A DNA stretch of 56,906 nucleotides, taken from contig WTXI01000234.1 of the NCBI GenBank assembly GCA_022376515.1, forward strand, positions 1-56,906, written 5' to 3'. Below, one piece after another: positions 40,953-54,240 of this stretch; within the stretch, counting starts at the first letter, position 1; every line of letters begins with the position of its first letter. The position numbers were made by a program, and so were the translations under genes. The notes under the pieces were generated by a model that ran no database searches, was not told the DNA's origin, and saw only the letters and a program-made list of their open reading frames with translations. The DNA is from Lactifluus volemus. Its lineage: Eukaryota; Basidiomycota; Agaricomycetes; Russulales; Russulaceae.

Positions 40953-42068
40953 GAATGCGTGGTTATTGGATAAGCTGTGGGGAGTGGAACTTGTGGGGAA
41001 AGGATAATATTAGGGGTTTAACCTAGAAGTGAGGCTATATACACGACTGACTTGACTGTCGCTAACGTAGCATGAAATAGAGAGTAATTGAGAACGGTGA
41101 CGAATACTGGCACTGTCTGCCGTGGCGGGAACCGACCTCAATCTTCGGGGGAACAATACTGAGGCATGATACAAAAAGGTGCCGGGCAATCGAGCGCAAA
41201 CACGAAATACAGTGCAGTGGTCTCTGGTGCCGATAGATTGCATGTTATGCTATCAGTGATTCAAAAGCTGTGATTTCATCTTGGTCTGTGTGGTGCTTCT
41301 GGACCGGAGCGCGCGCTCGGCGCTCATGCCACTCAACGCTCCCCCGGCGGCTCCGCAGCAAATGGGCGGCCAACGGTTGAGTATGTTAGTTTTTCGACAG
41401 GACCCTGGTCTCGCTGGCATGTCAACGTCAATTTTAGGTACAGTCGCTGCGGTAGCTCGCATGATGTACTGTACCCCCTTTCGGTATTTCAGAATTCAGA
41501 CTCGGATTGGCTGTTCGAGACTTCGAGTGCTTAGCTTGCCATTTTTGTAAGATTGTAAACTCCGACAACGGCAGGCGCATGGGCAGGCGTGACTACTGCC
41601 AGTGTATTATTTCTACCAAAAAAAAAAAGGACAGAATACGGTCACACATGGTACTAGATGCTGTAGGCTAAAATTTGTGGTGATTGGGCAAGAAATGGGT
41701 GAAAAAATTGGAGTGACCAGAAATGGGGGTACACGTTAACTTAGTTCTCGGCAACGTCAGTTGGTCATGTCCTTTCACGAAAATGAGGCTTGCTTTCGGG
41801 CCGACCAAAAGCCCGTGCGCTCATGACTTCATACATGACCAACTGTCGTGGAGTACTTCTTCTGCGTTCTTATCAATCTTATGCCACCGATTGTGCGCAG
41901 CTTTGATGCCAATCATGTCATTGAAAAGAATGCAGTGTTGGTAAGCGACCTTGAAATAGAAAGGTCGAGAGCTGTAAGAAGACATGGTTCAATCAACCCC
42001 GAGGGTCATGCGGACAGGTGATAGCTACTTAAATGTCTCTGCCCTCTCTCGGCATTTCATCAGCAAGA
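40953..42068. other. Intergenic between esterases 2 and 3
   Basis: This is a duplicated flank similar to 37.1-38.5 and 44.5-45.7 kb, without the MITE. It ends with GATAGCTACTTAAATG (about 42020). Confidence 0.5.
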
Positions 42069-44494
42069 ATGGCCTCCCTCAAGTCGTCTTTTCTAACTCT
42101 CTGCGCCGTGATGCCCATGGTATTAGCCAACCTGGAAGTCGCCTCCCCAACCGTCACACTTGACAGTGGATCGTTTACGGGCACGACATCCAACGGGATA
42201 AACAACTTTCTTGGAATACCATTTGCGCAACCACCGTACGTACGGTTACCTTGAGCCGACTTTCTTAGCTGACATGCCACTTGTACCACCAACAAATAGT
42301 GTCGGTGACCTACGTTTCCGTCTTCCTCAAGGGCTCGGTCCCTATACCGGGATCCATAATGTTTCCACCTTCGGTCATTCTTGCCCCCAACAGGCGATAC
42401 GTCCGTTCAATCTATCGGCATTACCCAAGGAGGCGGCAGATTTTGTTCAGAACGTCAAATTTTCATCAGGAACAACCACTATTACTACGGACAGTGAAGA
42501 TTGTACGGAGACCGTTCATCTCTGTCCTTTAGCGAATGTCCCTCACCGCGCCATCATGACACAGGTTTGACGCTTAACGTGCTTGCACCTGCCTTTGCTG
42601 AGCCCGGTGCGAATCTTCCCGTCGTAGCAGTATGTCCAGGTATCGGTTTTCTATGACTTTCTCTGACAACAAATACCTGGAACAGTGGATATATGGAGGT
42701 CAGATGAGCACAAACTGCTTTTACTTGTCGCTTAAAGTCTCGCTTTACCAACTGCGGTCTCTTGCCCCATAGGCGGTTTCGAAATCGGCTCGACGGGCAT
42801 GTTCGTTTTTCCTTCCTCATTTGATTTATTATGGGGCTCATAGATATTCATAGTTATAATGCAACTGAAATAGTTTTACGCTCGATTGAACTAGGGGAGC
42901 CCATCATTTATGTGAGCATGAATTATCGGTAAGTAAACTGGCCCTTTTTTTGCCTAATTGACCTCATTATGCTCTCAGGGTTTCAGGTACGCAGTTGAAT
43001 GTCTGATTACATTTCTACAAGATCCACCCTGCATCATAGCATTTGGGTTTCTGGCAAGCCAAGAAGTCAAAGACGCTGGCGTAGGTAATCTTGGGTTGCA
43101 TGATCGTACGTGTTTTCCACCCCCAACACGGGCTAGGCCTTAGACAGTGACTTTACAGAGCGTCTGGCGCTCGGCTGGATACAAAAATATATTTGTGCAT
43201 TTGGTGGTGATCCCACGAAGGTGACGATGTGCGTATGCTGACTCAGGCTTGCCCACGCATTTCGCTAACATGGTGTTTGTCAGCTGGGGTGAGAGCGCTG
43301 GGGCACTTTCGGTTGCACTTCATATGGTAGCGAACGACGGGAACTCCGATGGCCTATTCCGTGCGGCTTTCATGCAATCTGGGTCTCCTCTTTCAACCGG
43401 TGACATCACTCTTGTATGAGAATAACCAGTCATTTTCATCGGGCTTCTAAGGAATGGTTTCTTAGGGCCAACCATTTTATGACGACCTCGTTAATAGTAC
43501 TGGATGCTCTGGTTCTTCCGATACCCTTTCTTGTTTACGCACGGTTCCCTATGTGACATTTAAGGCTGCGATGGATAGTACCCCGTCATTCCTTGATTAT
43601 CAGGTATGTGATGTAGTTATAGTGTCTTGTGTTGTGGGGATAATCTGAAACTGGTAGTTACTGATAAGTCATTTGGACAGTCTCTTGCACTTACTTGGCA
43701 ACCTCGAGTGGATGGCATCTTTTTAACCCATAGTCCTCAAAAGCTCGTTCTAGATGGCAAGGTCGTGGACATACCATTCATCACAGGCGACTGCGATGAC
43801 GAAGGAACCCTGTTTTCTCTTTCTTCTCTCAATATCACGTAAATTATTTCAGTATCTTCCAGATCAGTTTTTGTGCTGAACATGTGCTCGCAGGACCAGT
43901 GCCGAACTTCACGACTACATTGCGACAATCATTCTTCCACGTGCAAGCAGTGAAGAAGTCGATAAGTTACTAGAGTTGTACCCACAAAACATCACCCAGG
44001 GTTCACCATTTGGCACTGGAGAACAGAATGCAATCACACCACAATTTAAGCGTGTTGCTGCACTTCTCGGCGACATTTCTTTCCAAGCCCCGCGGCGGTT
44101 CTTTCTTCAGCAGCGCTCCGGAAAGCAGAAGACGTATTCCTACCGTAAGTCCCGGATAGATGGGGTGTTTCTCCTCTTTGCTGGTCTAACTTGTCACCGC
44201 GTTCACCTTCGCATAGTTAGCAAACGTTTAAAGAGCCTGCCAGTTTTCGGTTCCTTACATGGAGTGGATCTGCTGGATACGTACAGTCCAGGAGAGCTGA
44301 TGGATTACCTGATCCACTTTGTGACGAATCTGGACCCGAATGGAGGGTCAAGCCCTTTGTGGCCGCAGTACACTCCTGAATGTCCCGATCTAATGACGTT
44401 TCTTCCCACTGAGGGGACAAATATCACGAAAGACACGTACCGCGCTGAAGGGATCCAATTCATTACAGATCTCTCCCTTTCCCATCTGGTATAG
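42069..44494 (+). CDS. Secreted type-B carboxylesterase/lipase, array member 3
   Basis: It has the same exon layout as member 2, starting with the signal peptide MASLKSSFLTLCAVMPMVLA. All joints I checked keep phase and have GT-AG ends. The elbow is WGESAGALS, the acidic motif GDCDDEGT and the catalytic His SLHGVD. The residues after the His (GVDLLDTYSPG) differ from the GSDxxYTYGPG of the other members, which may alter the pocket. Exon 2 has a 5-residue expansion (SGTTTITT) relative to member 2. The alternative upstream ATG is at 42033. Confidence 0.88.
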
Positions 44495-45691
44495 GAATGT
44501 GTGGTTAGCGGATAAGATGTGAGCTGTGGGGAGTGGAAATTGTGGGGAAAGGACAATATTTTTAGGGTTTAACCTGGAAGTGAGGTTAGATACACGACCA
44601 ACTTAACTGCCGCTTACCGCTAACGTTACACGAAATAGAGAGTAATTGAGAACGGTGACGAATACTGGCATGTCTGCAGTGGCAAGAACCGACCGATCTC
44701 AATTTTGGGGGGAAAATATTGAAGCATGATACAAAAAGGTGCCGGACAATCAATCCCAAACACGAAACACAGTCAGCGCAGTGATCTCTGGTACGGATCG
44801 ATATGCTCTCAGTGATTCAAGCTCAAGTTTAAGCTGTGATTTCATCTTGGGTCCGTGCGGTGCTTCCGGACTGGAGCGCGCGCTCAGCGCTCACGCCCCA
44901 CATGGCCTCAAAGTTGTCACAGTGGCTCCGCGGCCAATGGGCCGACGATTGAGTATGTTGAGTACGTTAAGTAACTTTTTTTTTTCATCCATGGAATTTG
45001 CGGCGGGATTTTCGCGGTGCTCCTTCCTCCTTACGGCTGCGTGAAGTTAGATTTTCGACGGGATCTTGGTCTCGCTGGCAGTCGCTGCGGTAGCTCGCAT
45101 GATACTAACGTGTATTGTATCCCCTTTGTGATCAGGCACGCTACGGCCACACGCAACAATTCAGACTCTGATTGGCTGTTCGAGTGCTAAGCTTGCCATT
45201 TTTGTAACATTGTAAACTCCGACAAAGTCAGGCACAAGCAAACGCACTGTTTTTCATTTCACCACACACTATGATTTCTACCAAAAAAAAGGATGGAATA
45301 CGGTCACACATGGTATTAGATGCTGTGGGCTAAATTCTGTGGTGATTGAGGAAGAAACGGCTGAGGAAATTGGAGTGTCCAGAAACGGGGGTTCACGTTA
45401 GTACTCGCTTGGTCAACGAACACGAAGCTTGCTTTCGGACCGACCAAAAGCCCGTGTGCTCGTGATTTATTGTCATATACGCCTGACTTTGGTGGAATAC
45501 TTCTGCGTTCTTATCAACCTTATGCAATGCCACCGCCGCGGTTGTGCCTGGATATACAGTAATGACTTGCAGGCGCAGCTTTAACGCCGACCACGTCGTT
45601 GAAAAGAATGCAGTGTTGGTAAGCGACCTTGAAATAGAAAGGTTGAGAGCTACTTAAATGTCTCTGCCCTCTCCCCATTTCATCAGCAAGA
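44495..45691. other. Intergenic between esterases 3 and 4
   Basis: Duplicated flank with the poly-T segment TTTTTTTTTTCATCC (about 44977), which also occurs at about 37713. No separate gene is visible. Confidence 0.5.
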
Positions 45692-48122
45692 ATGGCCACC
45701 CTCAAGTCGTCTTTTCTAACTCTCTGCGCTCTGATGCCCATGGTAATAGCCAACCTGGAAGTCCGAGTCTCCTCCCCAATCGTCACACTTGACAGTGGAT
45801 CATTTATAGGCACGACATCCAACGGCATAAACAACTTTCTTGGCATACCGTTTGCGCAACCACCGTACGTACGCCGGTTACCTTGAGCCGACTTTCTTGG
45901 CTGACATGCCACTTGTACCACCAACAAACAGTGTCGGTGACCTACGTTTTCGTCTTCCCCAAGAGCTCGGTCCCTATACCGGGATGCACAATGCTTCCAC
46001 CTTCGGTTATCCTTGCCCCCAACAGGCGTTACCTCCGTTCAATCTATCTGCATTGCCCAAGGAGACGGCAGCTTTCATTCAGAGCCTCAATAATTTTTCA
46101 GGAACAACCGCTGGTGCTACGGACAGTGAAGATTGTACGGAGACTGTTCATCTCTGTCTTTTAGCGAACGCCCCTCACCTCACCACCATGACGCAGGTTT
46201 GACGCTTAACGTGCTTTCACCCGCTATTGCTGAGCCCGGTGCGAATCTTCCCGTCGTAGCAGTATGTCCAGGTATCATCTTTCCATGACTTTCTCTGACC
46301 ACAAACACCTGGACAACAGTGGATATATGGAGGTCAGATGAGCACAAACTACTTTTTACCCTCTTATACTTGTCGCTTAAAGTCTCGCTCTACCAACTGC
46401 GGTCCCTTGCCCCATAGGCGGTTTCGAAGACGGGTCGACGGGCATGTTCGTTTTTCCTTCCTCATTTGATTTCTTATAGGACTCATAGACATTCATAGTT
46501 ATAATGCAACTGAAATAGTATTACGCTCGATTGAACTAGGGGAGCCCATCATTTATGTGAGCATGAATTACCGGTGAGTAAATTCGCACTTTTCTTGCCT
46601 AGTTGATCTGATTATGCTCTCAGGGTTTCAGGTACGCAGCTGAATGTCTGATTACATTTCTACAAGATCCACCCTGCATCATAGCATTTGGGTTTCTGGC
46701 AAGCCAAGAAGTCAAAGACGCTGGCGTAGGTAATCTTGGGTTGCATGATCGTGCGTGTTTTCTACCCCCAACACGGTCTAGGCCTTAGACAGCGACTTTA
46801 CAGAGCGTATGGCGCTCGGCTGGATACAAAAATATATTTGTGCATTTGGTGGTGATCCCACGAAGGTAACGATGTGCGTATGCTGACTCAGGCTTGCCCA
46901 CGCATTTCGCTAACATGGTGTTCGTCAGCTGGGGTGAGAGCGCTGGGGCAATTTCGGTTGCACTTCATATGGTAGTGAACGACGGGAACTCCGATGGCCT
47001 ATTCCGTGCGGCTTTCATGCAATCTGGGTCACCTCCTTCAACCGGTGACATCACTCTAGTACGAGAATGACCAGCATCATCATCTTCACTGAGCTTCTGA
47101 GGAATTTCTTCTTTAGGGCCAACCATTTTATGATGACCTCGTTAATAGTACTGGATGCTCTGGTTCTTCTGACACCCTTTCTTGTTTACGCACGGTTCCC
47201 TATTTGACATTGAAGGCCGCAGTGGATAGTACCCCGTCATTATTCGATTATCAGGTATGTGATGTAGTTATACAGTAGTTTTGGGGATGATCAGTTACTG
47301 ACAAGTCATTCGAACAGTCTCTTGCACTTACTTGGCAACCTCGAGTGGATGGCATCTTTTTAACCCATAGTCCTCAAAAGCTCGTTCTAGATGGCAAGGT
47401 CGCGGACATACCATTCATCACAGGCGATTGCGATGACGAAGGAACCCTGTTTTCTCTTTCTTCGCTCAATATCACGTAACTCCTTGCTTTCAGATCAGTT
47501 TTTGTGCTGAACATGTGCTTGCAGGACCAGTGCTGAACTTCACGGCTACATTGCGACGATCATTCTTCCACTTGCAAGCAGTGAAGAAGTAGATAAGCTA
47601 CTAGAGTTGTACCCACAAAACAACACCCAGGGTTCACCATTCGGCACCGGAGAACAGAATGCAATCACACCACAATTCAAGCGCATCGCTGCGATTCTCG
47701 GCGACATTATCTTCCAATCCACACGGCGGTTCTTCCTTCAGCAGCGCTCTGGAAAGCAGAAGACATATTCCTACCGTAAGTCGCGCATAGATGTGTTTCT
47801 GCTCTTCGCTGGTCTAACTCGTCACCGCGTTCACCCTCGCATAGTTAGCAAACGTTTTAAGAACCTGCCAGTTATTGGTTCCTTACATGGCTCGGATTTG
47901 CTGTATACGTACGGTCCAGGAGAGCTGATGGACTACTTGATCCACTTTGTGACGAACATGGATCCGAATGGGGGGTCAAGCCCTTTGTGGCCGCAGTATA
48001 CTACTGCTTATCCTGACCTAATGACGTTTCTTCCTTCGAATGGCACGAGTATCACCCAAGATACGTATCGCGCCAACGGCCTCGATTACATTACGAGCAT
48101 CAATCTTCCCCATGCGATCTAG
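45692..48122 (+). CDS. Secreted type-B carboxylesterase/lipase, array member 4
   Basis: The signal peptide is MATLKSSFLTLCALMPMVIA, with the same intron positions as members 2 and 3. The elbow is WGESAGA (about 46929), the acidic motif GDCDDEGT and the catalytic His SLHGSD. It carries a two-residue insertion early on (NLEVRVSSP). The C-terminus changes from the shared AEGIQF...SHLV to ANGLDYITSINLPHAI, and the 3' flank also differs from the other members, so a recombination or array boundary lies near 48.0 kb. All joints keep phase. Confidence 0.88.
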
Positions 48123-49130
48123 TCTTCTGGGAAAGGCGTATGGAGTAAGTTTGATGTGCACGTATAAGGGAAGCCTGCGTAGAGGGGAAGGGAGGCGAGG
48201 GAGACGGAACACGAAGGGAGATGAGTAGATAATAAGACTACTTGGAGTCTCGTGTTTACTCTACTTGAAATTTGAACGATGTGAGCCGCCAAGAGCACGA
48301 CAGGCTTGTGCACGTAGGGAAAGCCGCGGCACAAACAGGCATGCTGATCGACGAAGGGGTAACTTAAGATCCGCACCAACTACTACAATTAGGTAAGCCT
48401 CCTTGACCAAGCCACCCCGTCAAAGTCCTCAAAATGCGGCACATTTTTTATTTTGATCGTGAATGGGGCGCAAGGGTCTTGAAGGCTTCGGTCTCGCAAG
48501 CGACGCGAATCTATCTGCCATACTCTACGACACCTTCACGACTTCGCGTCCAAATTTTTCTCGATCCTTAAGAAGACCACCATCCCCGCAGATGTACCAA
48601 CTTTTGAGCCAATGCTCCTCCCCGACAGCCGGCGCGTGTTCATCTCAGACCCGGATTCTATGAGTGCTGGATTAGCCGAAAAAAAGCTACGAATATCATC
48701 ACCGCCTGTAATCCGAGCCAGGGGCTTCAGGTAGCCCGTTCGTGATTGTACCGAGAAATGACTGGGCTAGTACGAGATCAAACGTGCAGCGTCTTTCCGC
48801 GCGGCCAAATGTCCCGCATGGGGAACCTCACTTGTTGCGGAAAACGTTCGAACACTTCACGGAAGATGCCACGGGGAATCGGGGCCGTGTCGAGTGCAAT
48901 GTCTGAATCCGTGGTGGTTCACAGCGCCGCCAAATGGGAATGTCTCCCGATCTGGATTAGCTAGTTTTCGGTTGATACAACGAAAACAAATCTGTAGATA
49001 GTACCCTGCCGGGTTGTCCCATTCACCCTTCAGATTGTTGGTATGTGTGGTACAATTTACCGCACGATTTCCACAGAAAGTGATGCCGTTACTTGTAAGT
49101 TAGTAACTTAAATATTAGAGAATAAACAAT
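48123..49130. other. Array boundary; no confident gene
   Basis: A few protein-like stretches (such as VPTFEPMLLPDSRRVF at about 48590-48640, plus strand) are broken by stops and frame changes. They may be the relics of a gene I do not recognise. Confidence 0.3.
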
Positions 49131-49150
49131 TCGCAGAATCGGTAATCCCC

Positions 49151-50300
49151 ATGTCGGACTTTGTAATTGTGGCACTGACTCAAAGTCCCAATTCCAACTT
49201 GAAACCACGTTCCAACTATCGGTATCGTGAATTCACAATGTCTTTCAATCCGTCACCCTTTCTTATAATGTCTTATCAAGATAGGAAAATCGCTGTGTTT
49301 CGCGAAGACCGCCGCCTGTATGGCCGGGTCAGGGTGTCGTACGCCGGAGCTACCTGACGACAATCCGGTGGTTCGTAGGGGTCGGAAGCCTGTCATATAT
49401 CTCTACCCACCCTCCAGCCTATCCGATGTCACTGTACAGCTATCCCTCGCGTCATCCTGGTTGTTTTCAGCAGTTTACCCTCCACCTGCGACTACCATCA
49501 ACCCCAAAGGATATCAGTCCCTAACCTGGACCGTCGCAGCAGAACCTGACGGCACCTCGTTGACAAGACCACTGGTACAGAAGTGTCCTATCTATACTGG
49601 GAAGCAGTGTGAGTTCTGTTTGAATCTAGCACTGATCGGCTGACGCCATTGAACTTTATCCTTCAGCGCGAATTCTCACTTCATAACGCCTGATACCTCT
49701 CGCGCCTCCACTCCTGTAGGAGACACGGAGACATTCGATCCTTCTCGCCCATCTGTGAGCCCGAAAAACTCGATCCTTCTCCCGATAGACCAAGTTCCAG
49801 GTTACCTTGATGCCACCCTCAAGGCGCTCACTCTACATACCGAGGCCCGCACGTCATTTATTACGTTTGTATCCATTCTCCTCACGCCGGGAGACAAATG
49901 AACTGACTTATTCATAATGAAATATTTCAGATATTGGTTACCGGATTTACTGAAGCACAGATACGTCGCCCTGCGCTTCCTCGCTCAAGAATCATATGAG
50001 CAGGCCGCACCGATGCTCGTGTCGCCAACCCCCGACGTGGTCACCCGCGTGTCCATGCTCTTCCGTGGTGTGAAATCGCAGATGTCGAACTTTGGGAGGA
50101 GGCGAGCGAACTTGCGCCCACAGTTGCCACGGCGGACAGTGCAACGTCCTGGGCGCAAGTTGTCGGCGTCGACGCTGCGCGTGCGTCTGATCGTGGGCTG
50201 TTTCGCGTGCTGGAGTGGGGGCGGGATGGAAGTCAAATGAGGGAGTGTAATTTGAGGTGCCAGGGCCCGAGTGGTGCTTTTTCAAAATGCTGTAAAGTGG
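49151..50300 (+). pseudogene. Conserved hypothetical basidiomycete gene with two 1 bp deletions
   Basis: The plus strand encodes a family I recognise only as a conserved fungal hypothetical. Segments in order are NLKPRSNYRYREF, LIMSYQDRKIAVFRED, KPVIYLYPPSSLSDVTVQLS, SLTWTVAAEPDGT, SYLYWEA, LHTEARTSFIT, YWLPDLLKHRYVALRF and DVVTRVSMLFRGV. Two introns (GTGAGT at about 49610 and GTTTGT at about 49865) splice correctly. One base seems lost near 49555 (before KTTGTEVSYLYWEA) and another near 50068 (after RGV), beyond which ...FRVLEWG continues in another frame. I call it a pseudogene. Sequencing error would be the alternative. Confidence 0.65.
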
Positions 50301-51295
50301 TATACAAGGGTCTGACTGTACTATATCCAACCTAACCATCGGCCACACCCACCATTCGGACACTTTGTTATATCTCACTCATTTCTGGCCCGCGTCATTT
50401 TATATTTGGCAGGTATCATTTAATACATGTCTTTATGATATTTAGGTGTTTTGGGGGCATGCAGTGTATTTTCAATGAGAACGAAAAAGAGGTGAACTGT
50501 CACGCTTGCCGACTTGCCGAGTCTGTGCTGGGAGACTCGGAGGGTTGAGTCACGTGCTGTCCGATGTGGCCGAAGCTCTGCAGCTGACGCGGCCCGTCAA
50601 TAATACCGTATTTGGAACATGAGTAGTACAAATGTTAGGGGCCTGTGTTAGGGAGGCAAGTTCTCAATCCATATTTCAAGCTCAAAGGAATGTCCCTTTT
50701 TTATTAGCTACAGCTGTAAGGTCAAAAAAGAAGTGCCAGCAGGTCACTGACTTCAAGTTCCCCATTCCTCAAGGTGGCATGCAGCCAATTCTAGTTCTAA
50801 TTGGCTGGTTTTAAATTTATATTTGCCCTTCAAATTACTTATTTGAGAGAGAAATGGCACTGAGGTTGTCATCGTTGAGTACAATGAACAGATTGGCTGG
50901 TGAGGTATCCATAGTGGCCGGTAAGGACATCACGGCAAGGCCCTGTCCATCACGTGGAGCCGGTGTGACACTGTGTGACTGTCCGAATGGTGGGTGTGGC
51001 CGATGGTTAGGTTGGATATAGTAGTTTAGCCTTTACCGCACCGCAATTCCGGCCTCGCGCCACCCATCTGTCACGGCCAACGCTAGAATGCTCGAGGAGG
51101 GCCCATGTGATAGTCGGCCCACCCCTAGTCGACATCCCCATCGTGTCACTTTGAGCATATGCCGAGATATCCTTTCCAGTGGCCGATTTGAGAGCCTTGA
51201 ATGAGGAAGAACTTGAAGAAGAACCAACGCGGAGTGAAATGTGTCAGTCCTCATTGTAAGTAAGGACAAGATTCCGCCCAGCTTTGGCAAGAAAC
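50301..51295. other. No gene recognised
   Basis: Only short frames. The strings GGTTAGGTTGGATATAGTA and CCATCGGCCAC occur in inverted orientation at about 50325 and 51000, about 0.7 kb apart. They may mark the ends of a small insert, but I could not define them exactly. Confidence 0.3.
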
Positions 51296-51785
51296 TACCA
51301 GTGATGTCCACCGACGTTCAACTTGGCGCAGAAGCCTCCGCTCGACGCTTACGTCACGCTGGTACCATCGTCGCGGGTCGCGGCCACATCGCCAACGCCC
51401 GGCTTGCCAGTGCTGCTCGAGCTCGCGTAATGTTTTTTTTTTGTTTCATAGGACCCATGCCGCGCACTGCGAGGAAAGTGGGAAACGCAGTGCACATTTG
51501 TACTGAGCCGGGGCATGCTGTCCATCTCCGCAGGGCTGAGGATGACGTGTTTTTATTTTTGCTCCTGCTCCTGTGGCTAATCACGTTTACCGAATTTTGA
51601 GAACAACTCTGTAAATCATGGTCTGGTGTGCGGTAGTTCGAACGCAGAGACTCGGATGGAGAGAGGCAGATCATGATGACGATCGACAGGCGGTGCTGAC
51701 TCATCTACCACGTGGCTGATACGCATAGAGTCGGATCAATTGTAACCTAGGGTGGATCGCCACCTGCCACTGCCGACGCGGAATT
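51296..51785 (+). pseudogene. Old SUN-gene 3' fragment
   Basis: It is a more diverged copy than those at 3-28 kb. CTGCTCGAGCTCGCGTAATG (about 51411), the GCACTGCGAGGAAAGTGGG segment (about 51463) and CTCGGATGGAGAGAGGCAGA (about 51651) follow the SUN order. It also has a T9 run and many indels. Confidence 0.6.
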
Positions 51786-52700
51786 GAGGTGTGTTCGCGC
51801 TCTCCCTCTCAAACTTGCGAGCGTATCTCCGGGTTGATACGTTTCCTCTTCTCTTGTTTATGTCATTCTCACACTTCTGCGCACGTCACGAAAAGACAGA
51901 GGGAAGGGTGAGTGCGACTTGAATCTAGGGCCCAGCCCAGTGGCTTCGAACTTTGACTTTCGGCCGACTCAGATTGTTGAGATGGTTCGGATGGCGTCTA
52001 TGCTGTGCCCACTGTTCCGTGTAACCATGCTACTTGAAATAAGCAGAAACAAGGATGATGCTTTTGGATAATTCGTGATAAGCGAAAAGTCGGTTCGCCA
52101 CTGTATCGCGTCTGTCATCGGAATTTGAAGGCGCCGCTGGCAAGACCGATGCGGGCTTCATCATCTCAAGCTGTCCTTCCGCCTTTCCGTTTTTTTCTTC
52201 TCTTTCCTGCTAGACTCGGAGTGTGGTGGGGTTTTGGCAGGAGAGGTAAGGGAAGGTTGACAAGGGAAAAGTCTGGCGAGAACAGGCAATGACCCTGGAA
52301 GCACGGCGTGGATAGCCCCGTTGTAAGTTATCCTTCAACTTGTACGTTACCGGTATCAGACGTCTTGTGCTTCACTTCCCTTAGCGTGCCTTAGCATCAG
52401 GCGCCGCCTCGCCCCCACAACGAGTGGCGGCTGATTGCAACTTACTACATGACCGAGGGCGCTCAACTTGGATAGAAACTGCGTTGGGAACGCCTGCCCA
52501 ACGCCGCGCTTCCGAGTCCGCATCCGAGTCCAAGGCAGGATACCTGCTTTAAATCTTCCATCTGCCGGGGACATCTCCTTCACGACCAGTGGCGGGCCCA
52601 CGTATGACCCCTTTTTGTAATTTCGTTACCTCATTCGATTCGGGGCGGTTCCTCGTAGATAAATAGCTCGAAGAATTTGGAGTCCAGGCATCGAATTCTG
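51786..52700. other. No gene recognised
   Basis: Open frames are short and lack motifs. Sequence near 52540-52700 begins to resemble the SSP upstream region. Confidence 0.35.
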
Positions 52701-52704
52701 CCTC

Positions 52705-52815
52705 CTTGTCAGGTGTGTATACCTTCTACCATCTTGATCTCATCCTTCTAACTTTTATTTCCACCATTTGGTAGCCAGGTCGCTCCCTTTTAGTCATTTT
52801 CCTTCATCCACACTC
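52705..52815 (+). promoter_or_regulatory. Conserved SSP upstream block
   Basis: GTGTGTATACCTTCTACC, TTCTAACTTTTA and GTAGCCAGGTCGCTCCC occur in the same order as at 22.5-22.65 kb, ending about 75 bp before the ATG. Confidence 0.45.
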
Positions 52816-52853
52816 AACAGGCCGGTCCTGACCATCATTTTACCCCGACAAAA

Positions 52854-53096
52854 ATGTTGTTCTTCAAACTCTCGATTGCCGCTCTTCTTGCTCCCCTCGC
52901 CGTGTCGGCAGATCCAGTCCGCGGTGGTGGAAAGATGGTGAAACGACGGCCCCTCGTGGTATTTCCGGAATTGTCCTCTATATTTGCGAACCTTCCACAA
53001 CCGACTGCTCCTTCCCCTTCTGTGACACTATCGGCATTGGTAGCCCTTGCAATCCGTAGCGCAGCCCAATGCTGTAACCAGGCCACGTCCAATTGA
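52854..53096 (+). CDS. Divergent SSP-family small secreted protein
   Basis: ATG 52854 opens the family signal peptide (MLFFKLSIAALLAPLAVSA). The unspliced frame gives 80 aa ending CCNQATSN. The mature part is unlike the other members and has a single Cys pair. A different frame in the same region reads TDCSFPFCD and SPCNP, so an unrecognised intron or an old frameshift may hide a more typical cysteine-rich tail. The upstream block is conserved. Confidence 0.5.
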   Translation: MLFFKLSIAALLAPLAVSADPVRGGGKMVKRRPLVVFPELSSIFANLPQPTAPSPSVTLSALVALAIRSAAQCCNQATSN

Positions 53097-53385
53097 GTTG
53101 GCGTTCGAGTCATAGCCACAACTGGTATTGTTGGTCTATTAGTAAACACAGAGCCTTTGTTTTGATAAATTTCACATTTATCTTGTCTGTGCGCCATCAG
53201 GATTATGGTCCAGAAAAATAAAGAATGTCGCTCCCGGTCGTTTTCTCCGCTTACTATGATCCGTAGGCTTTGATTGTGCCACACCTACACAGGCCTGTTG
53301 GTACTGTATCTATGTCCACGTTGCCGGCTGCAGCCGGGCCCCAGACATGCCTAGGGTCAGCTCCGCGTTCCACTGATGGTTCGAT
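53097..53385. other. No gene recognised
   Basis: This is a short gap between the SSP gene and a decayed SUN copy. Confidence 0.35.
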
Positions 53386-53389
53386 TTAT

Positions 53390-54240
53390 CAAGGCATTGC
53401 TGGGCTGCTTCGCACGGGGGTGTAAAATCCGCGGTCGACATCTTATCTTCGAAGCGGGACCTGTGCGTGCTCTCGCCTTGCGCGATGGCGCGGCCGCAGT
53501 ATCGTAGTCGAGTTGTGCGAGGCCATCTGCATCAACATTACCGTGACTCCGACCATGTCTTCAGATGAGCTTATTTCAAACCTTCAGGCGCAACTGATGA
53601 TGGACACGGCGCGATCGTCCGAAAGCGTAGAAGGCTCCTTCCGACCTAACATGGATATTGTTCCGTCTGAAGCCTCCCAGCTTGTTCCAAGTACCAGTAA
53701 CTCCGATTCTCCGATCATCACTACTCCTTCGTTTGCCTCTTCTCTACCGTCCTCAGATCCTAGTTCCACCTACTCGGCACATAGGTTATTCCACTGCATG
53801 ATTTCACGTGTTTCAATCAACGACCTTTTTCAGTTCCGCAGCATCATCTTCATCCCTGCTGCCGAGGTGAACGTTTCAAGAGCTGGTACCATATCTGCAT
53901 CACGCTTACTCTTCACCACTTACTAGCATCATTGCCAACTCTCCGTCATGAAAACATCCCATTCACATCCCGTGGTCGGCCCCTACCCTCTCCATCGTCC
54001 ATCAAACCGATGATGTCTATCGCACACTGGAAATCATAAACCGCCTCGGCGCGCTCGAAAGAAAATACAACACTCTATGTCCGCGATGTCGAAGCACAGA
54101 TAACCACCATGCGAGAGACGCTTCGGCGTCTGAGAGAGATGTAGGTCGCCTCGAGGGCATGGGATGTGCGCAGCCGCAGCTGTACAGACACCCTATCAGT
54201 GACTTCGAAAGGCACAGCCAGGAAATGGGTCCACATTGAA
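53390..54240 (+). pseudogene. Decayed SUN-gene middle part
   Basis: The plus strand runs through sequences corresponding to the end of the SUN domain (ATCTTCGAAGCGGGACCTGT, about 53444). The Ser/Thr-rich region follows (SSESVEGSFRPNMDI, about 53615), then the coiled coil with KxTISDFERHSQEM-like sequence (about 54195-54235). It is interrupted by many changes, and the second part of the SUN domain is deleted. It is among the oldest copies in the window. Confidence 0.65.

Noticed and set aside
48463..48970. Gene after the esterase array (thought of a cytochrome P450 fragment)
   Set aside because: Only short protein-like stretches in changing frames were seen, with no heme-binding motif, so the assignment could not be supported.
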